Positions 47,772 to 59,523 are shown, counted from the stretch's first letter. The stretch is DNA of 64,000 nucleotides from Dastarcus helophoroides (GCA_028583605.1 CM053331.1:31060177-31124176), one strand, 5' to 3'. Notes: a model not told the origin generated them from the letters alone. Translations and numbers: made by a program.

Positions 47772-49171
47772 TACAGGCTGTTTCTAAATTCATGCGACAA
47801 AATTCACGAGGTGATTGCTCGTATAAAATTAAGATGGGTCTTTCCAATAACAAAATGTTCTCAGCCCACCCCTTTCCGAGATATCACCCTTAAAAGATGG
47901 TGACTAAAATTGAGTTTTTATTTTTTTCTAAAATTTTAGTAAAACTAGAAACTTGAAATTCTGTAATTTTCGTGCACTCGCAAAGGATTAACCACGGGTA
48001 TTTTTTCAATATTCCTGTTACGGGGGTGAAATTAGCAACCCTTACTTTATTTCATATCAAAACTTTTTTTCGAGATGAAGTTTTATGAAATAAAATTTAA
48101 CTTAAAATCCTTGTTTTATTTAAAACTTTTTTTTTCTTAATTTTTTTCCCAAAACCAATAGCTGCAGAAAAAAAAATAAACACCATAATTTATAATTTTT
48201 TTAATACATTGAGTGGAAAACAGTAAAGATGTAAAATGTAATACGATTTATAATAAATGCTGGAAATGACCACCTTCAGTCAAAATACATTCTAAATTTT
48301 AGATAATCCTGTTACCAAACAATCATAAAGATGCTCATCGATGAGTCGAGATCTATATCTTGATTTTATTGAGTTTATGTTTGAAAACAATGATTCGCAT
48401 AAATATGTCGAACCGAAAAATGATTCAATTTTATATAATATCGCAAACATACGTATTTCATAAACCTAGGCACTCAAAAATATTTAAACTCTAACAAATA
48501 AATAAAAGCAATTTAGATTTTTAATTAATGTTTATGAAAAAATTCTGTCTATGTCGAATAGTGGCGGGCACATACGAATCGTTCCGCGGGCGCCATGGTG
48601 CCCGCGGGCACGAGGTTGGGAACCCCTGTTCTAAAACATTGTAATTAAAAACAAGGTAGATGTGGTCATTTCCAGCATGTATTATGAATCGTATTACATT
48701 TTACATCTTTACTGTTTTCCACTCAATGTATTAAAAAAATTATAAATTATGGTGTTTATTTTTTTTTCTGCAGCTATTGGTTTTGGGAAAAAAATTTAAG
48801 AACAAAAAAAGTTTTAAATAAAACAAGGATTTTAAGTTAAATTTTATTTCATAAAACTTCATCTCGAAAAAAATTTTGATATGAAATAAAGTAAGGGTTG
48901 CTAATTTCACCCCCGTATAATATAACAGGAATATTGAAAAAATACCCGTGGTCAGTCCTTTGCGAGTGCACGAAAATTACAGAATTTGAAGTTTCTAGCT
49001 TTACTAAAATATTAGAAAAAAAATAAAAACTTAATTTTAGTCATCATCTTTTAAGGGTGATATCTCGGAAAGGGGTGGCTGAGGAAATTTTGCTATAGGA
49101 AAGACCCATCTTAATTTCATACGAGCAATCACCTCCTGAATTTTGTCACATGAATTTGGAAACACCCTGTA
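47772..49171. mobile_element. 1.4-kb foldback element of Tc1/mariner type
   Basis: The left end TACAGGCTGTTTCTAAATTC is matched in inverse at the right by GAATTTGGAAACACCCTGTA, each with TA at the outer edge (47772-47773 and 49170-49171). The arms are about 500 bp. Paired landmarks include GAGGTGATTGCTCGTAT with its inverse, TGCACTCGCAAAGGATTA with its inverse, and CTGCAGCTATTGG with CCAATAGCTGCAG. The centre, 48276-48664, is occupied by a foreign hAT-like fragment. No transposase is encoded. Confidence 0.85.
48308..48628. mobile_element. hAT-like element end inserted in the foldback centre
   Basis: The right end GAGGTTGGGAACCCCTG (to 48628) is the inverse of a typical hAT terminus, CAGGGGTTCCCAACCTC. 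It is preceded by the G+C-rich self-complementary GGGCGCCATGGTGCCC. TTCTAAAA follows it and TTCTAAAT lies at 48300-48307, a possible 8-bp duplication with one mismatch. The left terminus is degraded. Confidence 0.55.
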
Positions 49172-49199
49172 TATTGAAATAAAGTCGGGTCTTTTTTAC

Positions 49200-50340
49200 C
49201 TGGTCTTAACGATTGTAATTTCAGGAAAAAAATCTCAACATTAAGATATAAATTTCGAAAAATTAATTAAAATGTCTAATTTGTATCCAAAATTTTAAGT
49301 TAAAATTATATTATTGGATATTTTTGAATTTAACCTAATATTTTGGACCTTTATAAAAAAATTAAGCTTAAAGCTTAAATAGCTTGAAACAAATTTGATA
49401 AAAGAGTAAATATTTTAAATTTTAAGTTAATAAAGTTTTCTGATGTTTCGAAAATGATAATTTCTACTTTCGATTCGAAATTTTGGAAAAGTCAAAGTGT
49501 CGAAATTAAAGTTCAAATATCGAGAAAAGACTAGAAATTTCAACTTTTTCTTTTAACATTTTAAGTTAAATTTAAAGTGAAATTGACATTTTGAAGCCAC
49601 TTATAGGTTCATTTTTCAATGTAAGTAAAATTAATTTTAAATATTGCAATGTTGTTAACATTTAAAATATAGTTACTGTGTTTTTATCTATAATATCTGT
49701 ACACAAATACACTCTTCTTTTGATAGTGTTAAATAGTAATAATATTTGCTTTCTAAATTACTACCAACATAATTTTGCTCAATTTTTCTCCAGATTTTCT
49801 CTTAAAATCAAAACTTTGGTAGTCGACCATCCGAAGTTAAAACATGTGAAGAATCAAATTAAAAAAAATTAGAATATTGTTTCAAAATTTTGGCCTTTTA
49901 AGTCAAAAATTAAGGATTACTTTGATAATAAAATCAAAAGTTCGTAGTCTTTGAAATTTCAAAAAAAAGTTTTTCTCCAAATTTCTGATATACATAATAG
50001 ACTTTCTTAATCAAAAATTAATGTTTGAAGAAAAACCTTTTACATTTAATTCAAGAAATATTGCATTTCAACCTGCAATTTTATTTCATTCAAATTTTAT
50101 CTGAAGTCTATAAAATTCAACTACAAAATAAAATTTCCCAAAATATGTCAAAATTACCAAGAAAAAAGAAAACAATTTAAGGTTAAAGAGAGAAATACAA
50201 CAATACCAATACGTTAGGAAAAAACAAAGTTAAAAACAAATATCTTCCTAATTTCGCATTTTAAATAGAATTTTTTAAAATCGGATGTCAAAATTTAAAA
50301 CAAAACTTGAAATTCCAATTTAAATAAATAAAACTGCGTC
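49200..50340. repeat. A+T-rich low-complexity stretch
   Basis: Degenerate AAATTT texture with weaker strand bias than the main blocks. The open frame at 49678-49872 is low-complexity and not supported as a gene. Confidence 0.5.
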
Positions 50341-50344
50341 ATCG

Positions 50345-50741
50345 TTAACAATGTCATATGCAAGTATGCAACCTTAACTACAAATTCATGCAGCATTCCA
50401 GGCGTTTATAGTGAATAGGTAGCTGAACTACCAACAGTTGAAACACTACCATCTAGCGAAACGGTTGCCCTCTAGGAAAGTTCCCAGAAGACGGAGTCTA
50501 ATGTACAGACCAATAGGTTTGAACATTTATTAGATTCGAAGTTTGGAAACCAAATACCTGTTTCGATATTGTTAGATCTCGTCAGTTTGGTATATCCAAC
50601 TCGAATGTTAACAAATGTTCTGACAAGTAAGTACTAAAGAATTCACGGACGTCAAACGTGTGACTTCGCAGGACTACCGCCACCTATTGGCCCCTAGAAA
50701 AACTATAGCCACTGCCAACAAGTCGTATTCAAGTAGAATAC
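50345..50741. repeat. retrozyme-like monomer 1 (about 371 bp) with hammerhead
   Basis: ACCTTAACTACAAATTCATG at 50371 recurs in altered form as ACCTAGACTACAAACTCGTC at 50742, giving a period of 371 bases. The monomer holds TAGTGAATAGGTAGCTGAAC, CTAGCGAAACGGTTGC, a hammerhead on the minus strand (50549-50591), TGTTCTGACAAGTAAGTAC and CTACCGCCACCTATTGG. It has no reading frame. Tandem non-coding monomers of this size, each with a type I hammerhead, are the pattern described for metazoan retrozymes. Confidence 0.78.
50549..50591 (-). ncRNA. hammerhead ribozyme, near-intact copy
   Basis: Stem I ACCAAA with UUUGGU is perfect. CUGACGA, GAA, A15.1, U16.1 and a cleavable A17 are present. Stem II is GAUCU with AUAUC, giving one C-U mismatch in five pairs. 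Stem III is AC/GU with AG as the turn. Confidence 0.75.
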
Positions 50742-51088
50742 AACCTAGACTACAAACTCGTCCAGCTCTCTAGGCGTTTATAATGAATCATAAGTAGCTG
50801 AACTACCAACACTTGAAATACTGCTACCTAGCGAAGCGGTTGCTCTCTAGGAAAGTCCCAGAAGACAAGGATTCTAATGCACAGACATGTTTCCAAACTT
50901 CGAATCTAATGAATGTTCAAACCTATTGGTCTATGCATTAGAATCCTTGTTTTCTGGGAACTTCCTAGGAGCAACCGCTTCGCTAGGTGGCACCGTTTCA
51001 ATTGGTCGTAGTTCAGCTACCTATGATTCACTATAAACGTCTGGAGGGCTGCATAAATTTGTAGTCGAGGTTGTATTCTACTTGAAAA
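50742..51088. repeat. retrozyme-like monomer 2, rearranged into a palindrome
   Basis: Begins as a second monomer, but near 50896 the ribozyme segment is missing and the sequence turns back through GTTTCCAAACTTCGAATC and CCTATTGGTCTATGCATTAG. It returns through GCAACCGCTTCGCTAGGTGG to GAGGTTGTATTCTACTTG, the inverse of the opening CAAGTAGAATACAACCT. Confidence 0.75.
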
Positions 51089-53630
51089 CTACGTTAGTCA
51101 AGTTGCAACCTTTATTTAAAGCGTTCGGCTTAAAAAAACTATGTATTTTTCTACTCTGGGAGTTACCACATCAAACAGCACACTACAAATATTTTTCGAT
51201 CCAAGTTACGATGGCCGCACCCTTTGCGAAGAATAATATACAATTGCAACCAAGTTATTTATAACTTAGGTAATTAAAGTAAGTTTTATGCTTGCATTAT
51301 GGGTTGAGTACAAGCAACTTCGGCCCAAATGCGATTTGGTATGTCACAAACCCAAAAATTCAGATCAAAATTTTGTTTGATATTTTAGGTTAAAATTTGA
51401 AATTGCGCATTTAAAAATCCTATTTCAATTTTATATTTAAAATATAAGAAAAAATGAGTAAGTATATTCAGTTTACCTTTGACTATATCCTCAGTTATTG
51501 TAAATTCCGTTTTCGAAGAAGTTTGAGTTGAAATCAAATTCTTCCTAATTATTCAGTAGCCTCGAGTACTTTGAATATTCTACGACAATAAGTTCAGAAT
51601 GAAAATTGTAGTGTAGACTTGTGAGAGCATCCACCTTTCGTACGCCCACCTCGTAATTTTCTAGTTAAAATGGTGTATAATTTTAATACATGATGAAATG
51701 AAACGATAAAATCTAAGGTAAGAGCCAACATTAAATTATTATTATCACCCTAGCTCTTATTAACCGGTCAAATGGAGGGTTGGCCTAACATTCGATACAA
51801 ATTTAATCATTACGTAGTGATGTTATCAGCAACGTTCCATCTATATTTAGAGAATCAATTTTCGTGCTGAATTTATCAAGAATATTGAATAAAATTGTAC
51901 CTTTCAATTAGGTGCCAATTTGGCTTCCTTTGCAGTATATAATTCTTTCATAACGTCTCTTCTGCCCTTAATTCCTACAGTCAATATTTACTTCTCTGAT
52001 AATTAAAGCAAGGAACAACGATATCGCCATGGGTTTAGTCTCATCTCAGTAGAAAATCTGCTTTTGTCAGTTTTCTGATTTACTCGAAACTTGTAACAGT
52101 GGTCCAACAATCGGCCCGAACAAGAAGTATTTCTAAACAAACAGCACCAAGTTAGGAACTTTTCGTTCTAACTTTATTACCATTGGATGCATCCACCTAA
52201 CTTCGGTCCGAAAGTTCGGTTTATTTCTAAACATTTCCAACGCTCCAATACACAAGGAGAACTAAGGACGTTAACGTTGCACGGCTGCACGGATAAATCT
52301 TTGCCATGTCACAGAGACATCCTTGAAATGTTTTAGTTCGGTTGGTGAGAAAATTTAAAATGCACATCCGACATTCTCGGGCGCAAAAACTGTCCCTTTT
52401 CGTTTTTCTTTGGGGTTTCTTTTGTCAACAGAACGAACAAGCAACGTGAATCTTTTAGACTTGTGTTTCTAGACTGGAATACACTTTCCTTCTAAATAAT
52501 GGAAAACTAACTCTACTTCTTGACATTTAACGTATTGTAATATAATTTGCGTTACTCACGTTCTTGTCTGCGTAGATTTCACGTAAGGAAATTTTTAGTT
52601 ATTGTAAGAACCTTTTACTACTTCACTACTTTATGAGAGGAAATAAATAACAAATGAAATGAATGACAGAAAGTTGAGTACCAACCATTTGATGTCCTAA
52701 AATTTTCTTTCTATTCGTTTACCTGTTACATACCACTGACACAGTAATGATTTGCTCTACATAGCTCGACCAACTGATGTAAACGCGTGACATTTTTCCA
52801 GTGCCAAGCATACTACATAATAACAATTTTAAATAAATAACGAATGTTATCACTATTTAGAGACAGAATTCCCTTTTCGAAAATTCCCTCAGCATAAATT
52901 AAAATACTTTCAGAGTAGTAAACTGGTCATCGCAGATGAGAACTTGATAAAACCTCGAATAGAAACACAGTCCGTAAGCCATTTTAATCCCCTAAGCTCG
53001 CACTCGATACGAATCTGATAAATTTGCAAATATACAAAGCGGATATTGTGTTTGGAATGGAAGGAGTGTTTTTGCGTCGATTTCGACAAAAAGTCGTAGG
53101 TTTTTTTGGCATCTAACAAGTTTTAAGCTAAAATTTATCCGTTGAATAAAGTAATCAATTTTCCGGATGGTCTACTTTACCAAACATATAAAAGCGGCCC
53201 CTGGGTAACATAAATACGCGAGCCTTTAATTTTAAATTAACCATAAAACTCCGACGCATTCATAATGGTTTTCTATTATTATTCGGGACTATTTGTTGAT
53301 TTATATGTCGTGATCTAATCATGTTATTTGTTTTATAGAACCTTATGCATAAGAAATAAAAAGTAATCGTTGTTTAAACCAAAGTTGCACATCCCCTGTC
53401 TTGGCGTTAACGTTGATGTGTATAATAATTGGTACACCTGCGGTTGCAAAATGGGTCGGTACAGATATGTTTGTAGATATTTTGCGCTTTGGTTCTTCTT
53501 CTTATGTTGCATCTCCTATCGGAGGTTTGCTATCATCACAGCTATTTTAATCTTGTTAACTGCAGCTCGGAATAGCTGGTTGTTGCTGCTTTACATTTTC
53601 CCAATTGCAAAAAAAACTTAAAATGTAAGA
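51089..53630. other. ordinary non-coding DNA, no gene recognised
   Basis: Mixed composition, free of low-complexity texture and of recognised repeats. Open frames on both strands show no domain. Parts with higher G+C (about 52.0-52.5 kb and 53.35-53.6 kb) could hold conserved non-coding DNA or an unrecognised short exon. Confidence 0.4.
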
Positions 53631-55134
53631 GAGAAATTTTAATGACGAGAGATATTTGGAAAATATGATAATTTCAAAATTTTGAGTAAAGGTCCAAATT
53701 TTGGCAAATATATGAAACTGAACAAAGCGAAAATTTCGAAATATTGCTTTTTTTTAAAAAGGTCATAATTTTAAAAAATACCAAAGTTTCAAAAAGGCAA
53801 TTTTTCCCGAACCAGAAGACTAAATTTTGATAAAGACATGGAATTAAAAAGTTGTTGAAAGAGTCAAAGAAAACCAAAATTTTCGGAAAAAGATCAATAC
53901 ATTAAATAGTAAAAAAAAAGCTGATAAAAGAAGAAGACCAAATTTACCAAATGTCAAAATGTTGAAAGAAACTTGTAATTATGAAGTCCAAATTTTCAAC
54001 TCATTAAAATCTTTAAAGTACTAAAATTTTTACAGCTTCAAAAGTTTGAGAAAATCGAAATTTGTTTAACTTTAAAAAATTACAAAAAGCACAAATATTA
54101 AAACATAGAGATCATTTTTAGGAATTGAAATATACAGCGGAATCCAAACTTCGAGAAAATGTCGAAATTTTGAATTAAAAAAAATCAAAATTTTAATAAA
54201 CTTGGGAATTCTTAAAAGGTGAAAATTTTAAAATGCCAAAGTTTAGAATTAGTAAATGTTCTAAAATGTCGAAAGGTAATATTTTCAAAAGGGTCAAAGT
54301 TAAAAAAAAAACAGCAGACGAATTGTTTAAAGTAAACCAAAGTTTGCCAAAAGTTAAAATTTTGATAAAAGGTCAAAATTTTCAAAAAAGTCAAAATTTT
54401 TAGAAAAGTCTTAATTTAAAAAAAAATTAAGATTCCCAAAAATTATGAGAAAATCCAAAATTGTAATAAAAATGAGAATTTAAGAATAGTGAAAATTTAG
54501 ATATATCAAAATTCTTGTCAAAAGTACTAGTTTTAAAATTAAAATTTAAAGAACTAGAAAAAATACTGAAAAAATGAGCTTTTAAAAAAGTAAAAGCATT
54601 GATCCATCAAAATTCTTATAAAGTTAAAATTACAGCTAATAAAAATTTTGAAATTGGGCAAACTTTTCATACAAAATTTAATGAGATCCAAAATTTTGAT
54701 AAATATTTCAATGTAAAAGAGTAGTGTTTTAAAAGCCGAATTTCGTGAGAAAAGCTGAACATTTGCAAAACAGTCATAACTTTGAGAAATAGTCGAAATT
54801 TAAAAATGAAAATTTTTGAGAAAAATTAAATTTATTATAACTGGAAGTTTCAATAAAGTGCGAATTTTGAAGTGTTGACATTTAAACAAGGAAAAACAAA
54901 TAATCAAAATTTTTAAAAAGTCGAAATTGTCAAAAAAAATTGTAAATACCCAAATTTTGGTGAAATTCAAAATTGTGATAAAAATGAAAATTTGGAAATA
55001 AAGTAGAACTTTTCAAATGTCCAAAATTTTTGAAACCCGTCTGAATATACTAGTCATGATTTCGAGAAAAAATAAAAATTTTGATAACAATGGTAAACTG
55101 AAAAAAATAAAATTTATCTTTTAAAACACTGGAA

Positions 55135-55930
55135 ATTTACAAAAAAATTGATAGTTTGAAAAAGTTGCAATATTCATAAAATATTTACAAAAATTTAAAA
55201 TTTGAAGAAAATTGGAAAATTTTATAAAAACGAATATTTCAAAAAAATAAAAATATTTAAATGGCGATATTTTTTAAAAGAGCAAAAAATTTTCAAAATT
55301 TTTATGTAAACATTTCAACAAAATTAAATTTTGATGAAAGGGAGAATCAGAAAATTGTCGAAATTTAAAAAAAAATGAAATTTACAAAAACTCAAAATTA
55401 TCAAAAAATTGGGATTTTGAAAAAGTTGCAATATTAAAAAAATATTTTCAAAAGTTCAAAATATGTAGAAAACTGAAAAATTGTATAAAAACAGGAAATT
55501 CAAAAGAATGAAAATTTTTGAATGTCGAAATTTTTTTAAAAGAGCAAGAAAATTTTGAAATTTTGATGTGAAAATTTCGAAAAAATGAAATTTTGATGAA
55601 AGGAAGAATTAAATAAATCTCAAAATTTTAAAAAATTCGATATTTACAAAAAATTAAAATTATAAAATGGAAGCTTGAGAAAGCTGCAATATCCCAAAAA
55701 AAAATTAAAAAATACAAAATTTGAAGAAACCTGGAAAATGTAATAAAAATAGGAATTTCAAAAAAAAAAATAAAATTTATAAATGTCGACATTTTTTTAA
55801 AAGAGCAAGAAATTTAGACACAGTTTAAAAAATTTTGAAATTTTGATGTAAAAATTTCAAAAAAATGATGAACGGAAGACTCAAAAAAGAGTCGAAATCT
55901 AAAAAAATTTGATATTTGCAAATAATCAAA
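55135..55930. repeat. tandem triplet with ~259-bp period
   Basis: AAAGTTGCAATATT occurs near 55162 and 55423, and AAAGCTGCAATATC near 55680. Each is followed by a TGGAAAAT/CTGAAAAAT word, then TTTTTTAAAAGAGCAA and TTTTGATG. The copies are diverged. Confidence 0.7.
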
Positions 55931-56109
55931 ATTATGAAAAACTCGAAATTTTCAAAATTAAAATTATGTGAACTCAATATTTTAGAAAAATGCCGAGATT
56001 ATTTAAAAATAAAAACTTGAAATTAACCATGAATATCTTATAGAAATATCAAACATTTTTAGAAAATTGCGAAATGTTATTAAAATTGGCAATTTTTCTC
56101 AGACTGGAA

Positions 56110-56321
56110 AATTGAAATACAGAACTTGTACCCCGAAACCAAGTAAAATTAAAAAATACAACAAAGGTTGCTCTAACGCGTTTCGCAAGCCAAGCTGTCA
56201 TCTTCAGAGAGAAACTGACAGTTCGGCTGTCAAAACGCGTTAAAGCAACCTTTGTTGTGTTTTTTAATTTTTTTTGGTTTCAGGGGACAAGTTTTATATT
56301 TTAATTTTTGAAGAAAACCAA
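56110..56321. repeat. foldback repeat family 1 copy
   Basis: Left arm ATTGAAATACAGAACTTGTA to GCTCTAACGCGTTTCGC. Read on the minus strand, the left arm gives CUCU before CUGAAGA and AGAG after U17, a four-pair stem I, but stem II is broken (GACAG against CUUGC). The right arm has lost CUGAAGA. Confidence 0.78.
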
Positions 56322-56563
56322 ACTCAGAGTGGAAGTTTTCATAAATATGAGCATTTTATAAAAGTCGTTGAAATGTTAAACTTTCAGAGAAAAAGTCAGT
56401 AGGTATACTGGAAATTTCGAAATGTTATTGTTTTCAAAAAACGTCACAAGTTTCAAAAAGTCAAAATTTTTAAAAAGTCGAAATTTTGAGAAAAAGTTGA
56501 ATTTGTTAGAAGTTTGAGCCATTTTTGGCTTTTTTTCATATAATAAATAAAATTTTTCATAAT

Positions 56564-56819
56564 TTAACCATTTCGGAACCACTAGGTCATATATGTGCCA
56601 TGGGATTTTGATGTGCTCTTTTGGGTGAATTTTAATCCAAAAAAGTTATTTTTTGGAACATATTCAGGTTCTTCAAAGAGCTTTACTTTCTTGGGTGAAT
56701 TTTAACCCAAAATAGTTATTTCTTGGAACATGTTTGAGTTTTTGAATTAAAATTGACCTAACATCAAAGTTTCCTGGGCTATATATGTCCCAATGGTCCC
56801 GAAAAAGTTGAAATGTTAA
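56564..56819. mobile_element. small TTAA-flanked element (possible piggyBac-type MITE)
   Basis: The left side has TTAA (56564-56567) then CGGAACCACTAGGTCATATA. The right side has TATATATGTCCCAATGGTCC then TTAA (56816-56819). CGGAACCACTAGG and the inverse CGGGACCATTGGG are imperfect inverted repeats, though the spacing to TTAA differs. Inside, GGGTGAATTTTAA recurs twice about 77 bases apart. TTAA is common here, so the family call is tentative. Confidence 0.45.
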
Positions 56820-57204
56820 AAAAATTTCAATATTTAAAAAACTGAAAAATGTTCCAGAAAAGGTTATAATTTAAAAAAAATGAGATTCTTAGAATATGAG
56901 GCAGTGAAAAAAAGGCCAAAATTTTGTAACAGGTTCGAAATTTTTAGAAGAGGTCGAAACTTTGAAAAATTTGAACTTAAAAAATTACAGCAATTGTTAA
57001 AACAACGAACATTTTTAGAAAAGGCCACAAAAAAATGAAAATTCTGAAAAAAATTAGATATATTAAAATGTCTGCGTTGCAAAGAAGTCGAGATTTTTAG
57101 TTCAAACACGTGAAATTTTTTTTCAAAGTCACTTTTTTTAAATTCGAAGTTTCTACAAAAATCTAATCAATAAATATTTCAAAATTTTCAACAAAAGTAA
57201 AAAC

Positions 57205-57482
57205 TCATGCGCAGACCAATAGGTTTGAACATTTATTAGATTCGAGGTTTGGAAACCAAAGACCGGTTTTAGTCTTGTTAGATCTCGTAAGTTTGGTATA
57301 TCAAACTCGAATGCTAACAAATGTTCTGACAAGTAAGTACTTAAGAATTCGCAGATCTCAAGCGTGTGACTCTCAGTACTACCGCCACCTATTGTTTCAT
57401 AGAGAAACTATGGCCATCGCCAACAGTGTCGTATGCAAGTAGAATACAACTCAGACTGCAGTCTAGGTTGTGTCCTACTTGC
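57205..57482. repeat. retrozyme-like repeat, decayed copy
   Basis: GCGCAGACCAATAGGTTTGA, a decayed hammerhead, TGTTCTGACAAGTAAGTAC, CTACCGCCACCTATTG, then a terminal hairpin: CAAGTAGAATACAACTCAGA turning at CTGCAG into TCTAGGTTGTGTCCTACTTG. Confidence 0.78.
57255..57297 (-). ncRNA. hammerhead ribozyme, decayed copy
   Basis: Stem I is perfect and C17 cleavable, but the core reads CUUACGA (G5 lost) and GAA is AAA. Stem II 3' half is AGACU. Inactive. Confidence 0.62.
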
Positions 57483-57671
57483 AAAAAAAATATTCAAAAA
57501 GAAAAAATATTTAACAAATTTTAAATATTTCAAAAAGAACCAAATGTTTGGAAAAAAAATCTTAATTATTACTAAAAAAATCCGAATTTCGAAAAAGAAG
57601 TCAAGAATAATCTAAAATATGAAGTGAGTCCCAAAAAGCAATTGAAAATTTAGTCCCAAAAAGCAATTGAA

Positions 57672-57790
57672 AATTTAAAATCCAGTGCAATTGCTGCTTG
57701 GGGCAATCTATAAAAGCTTGCTAGTCCTTAGCAAAAGTTGACTGGAAACCTAAATTTGTGGGAAGAAGGAACTGACGAAAAAAAAATCAT
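57672..57790. repeat. decayed arm of the 33.2-kb palindrome family
   Basis: ATCCAGTGCAATTGCTGCTT and GGCAATCTATAAAAGCTTGC, then AGTCCTTAGCAAAAGTTGACTGG, parallel the right arm at 33382-33470. The inverted partner arm is absent. Confidence 0.55.
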
Positions 57791-57799
57791 TAAAAAAAT

Positions 57800-58140
57800 G
57801 ACTTACATTGACACAACTTCGCAAAAAAGGTAGAGAGTATCGACACTGCAAGTTTAAAATCAAAAAAAAAAATGAAGATTACAAACTTTAACTTCAAATT
57901 TCGAGAAAAAGTAAAACAAATCCAACAAAATAGATATTTATTGAATTTTTTTGGATTTGAAATGTTTCCCCGATATCTTCATTTTGTTTTCGAAATTAAA
58001 AATTTTAAACTTAGGATGTTTAATTTTTTCCTAAAGACTTGAACTTCAAAGTGAATTTGGAAAATTCTAAATTTCAAGATTAAAATAAGAATTTAGAAAG
58101 AGCTCTAATCTCCTTATTTAATTACTTTAAAATCACTCTA
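57800..58140. repeat. A+T-rich low-complexity stretch
   Basis: Degenerate AAATTT-type sequence with no gene. Confidence 0.45.
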
Positions 58141-58259
58141 ATACAGGGTCCGTGAAAGAATTTTTTTTGACCTATTGAAATGTAGGTCAAAGAAAAAAGA
58201 AATATCAGGCTTAATTTATGACAAATAATTGACCTTGGCAATATGGTCTACAAAACAGT

Positions 58260-58770
58260 ACAACGCGTGGTTTGCATGATCACAATTACAGGGCACAAAA
58301 TGAAATGATCGGTCACTTTCAAGGATAGAAAATGGCCGCCTTCGGACAAAACGCAATCGGCACATGAACGGCATGTTTCCTAATCAATATGGCCGTGTTT
58401 TCTGCCACCGAACATCGAACAAAATAAAAATAAGACAGAATGTAAGAGACGGAAAACGAACAAACGACGCACAGCTTAAAACTTTGCGTGCTTTTCATAT
58501 TTATCGCACTTATCAAATGACCATAATAAACTAGACTGTTTTATTGCTTCGGAAAAAATCATGGCTGCTTCCAATTGTGTTGCTTACTCGACGAAATTTA
58601 TTGCAACGTCCCCAAAACTCATTTTAATACTTTGACCCCACGGAAGTTGTCGCCTATTAAGCGCGTTGACCGAGGGGCCGTGATGACATCATTATTTCGC
58701 TTTCGAACAAAGCGATAAAGACATTTCTTCGTGGCGTAAAAATGTCGCGTTTTGGCGGATGCGCCGGAGT
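58260..58770. other. more G+C-rich unique island
   Basis: About 500 bases of mixed composition with several CG-containing words (GGCCGCC, GCGCGTTGACC, GGATGCGCCGG) between low-complexity stretches. A minus-strand open frame at 58319-58516 has no recognisable domain or splice borders. It might be a regulatory or conserved non-coding element; the sequence does not decide. Confidence 0.3.
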
Positions 58771-59164
58771 TTTAATTCTATTCTAAAATGTCGACATCTT
58801 TTTTTGACTTTGACACTTTCGAGTTTTTTATGTTTTGGTTAATATTTCTATTTTCTTCAAAAAAGGTTGAAATTTAGAAATTGAAATTTGTTTCATTTTA
58901 ATTCCGAGTTTATGAGTTTAAAGTCGAAATTTTATAAAACAAATTTACGATTTGGAAATTTAGAAAATAGTGAAAATTTGTAAAAGAGGAATCACAAAAG
59001 TTTTCTCAAAAGTAATATATTCTCAAAATTTGGACTCCTGAAAGTAAATAGGTTTAAAGTCAAAAATATTTTGTGAAAATGGCAGTTTCGTTTTTCTTTT
59101 TACATAAATTACACATTTCTTTATAAAATTTTATTTTTGTCGAAAATTTCGGGTTTAATTTTGA

Positions 59165-59412
59165 CACAAACTTTGGCTCTTTCGGATTCAATTCAAAGAG
59201 AAGAACTATTCGCCTAATCCACGATGACAGTTTGACCGATTCTCTCCACACTGGAGCACAGGCGGCTGGAGACATGTATTTTTTCAAGTACTAGAAGATG
59301 CTCGTAGAAACTGTTGGATCTGATCTCCCCAAGTGTTATATTCTCGTGAGATCCAGCTTGACACAATGAGAACTTCTGTTGATGAAGGCTTTTTCCTATA
59401 GAACTTCCAAAT
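59165..59412 (+). pseudogene. non-LTR retrotransposon ORF2 fragment, interrupted by a PLE-derived insertion
   Basis: TLALSDSIQRRTIRLIHD followed by SLTDSL and a degraded HRR-like stretch matches the same region as LDSIHGKAIRLIND at 47175-47215, so it belongs to the same or a related family. It continues in broken frames to the GAACTTCCAAATCC near 59400 and resumes after the insertion at 59867. Confidence 0.72.
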
Positions 59413-59428
59413 CCATCCTATTGGCAGT
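59413..59428. repeat. 16-bp target-site duplication, left copy
   Basis: CCATCCTATTGGCAGT, identical to 59851-59866. Confidence 0.85.
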
Positions 59429-59478
59429 ACAGGATATACTTCTTCCGGGATTGGACCGTGTCAAAGAACTACTAAAAG

Positions 59479-59523
59479 TGTTCGACGTTTCGCCCACCAT
59501 CGTAGGGGTCTTCTTCAGAAGAG
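59479..59523 (-). ncRNA. hammerhead ribozyme, PLE type, mutated copy
   Basis: CUGAAGA, the extra A, GAA, ACGU and C17 are intact. Stem II begins GACC instead of GCCC, and the 5' strand of stem I has been replaced by the adjoining 90-bp repeat. Only two pairs remain next to the core. Confidence 0.62.

Larger units (their letters stand above)
53640..57180. repeat. A-rich low-complexity block
   Basis: Same texture as 2.6-8.3 kb with A-rich + strand. It contains a 259-bp tandem triplet (55135-55930), a foldback family 1 copy (56110-56321) and a TTAA-flanked small element (56564-56819). Confidence 0.65.

Noticed and set aside
58144..58160. TACAGGGTCCGTGAAAG as a Tc1-type terminus
   Set aside because: No inverse end in the window; a single end is not enough.
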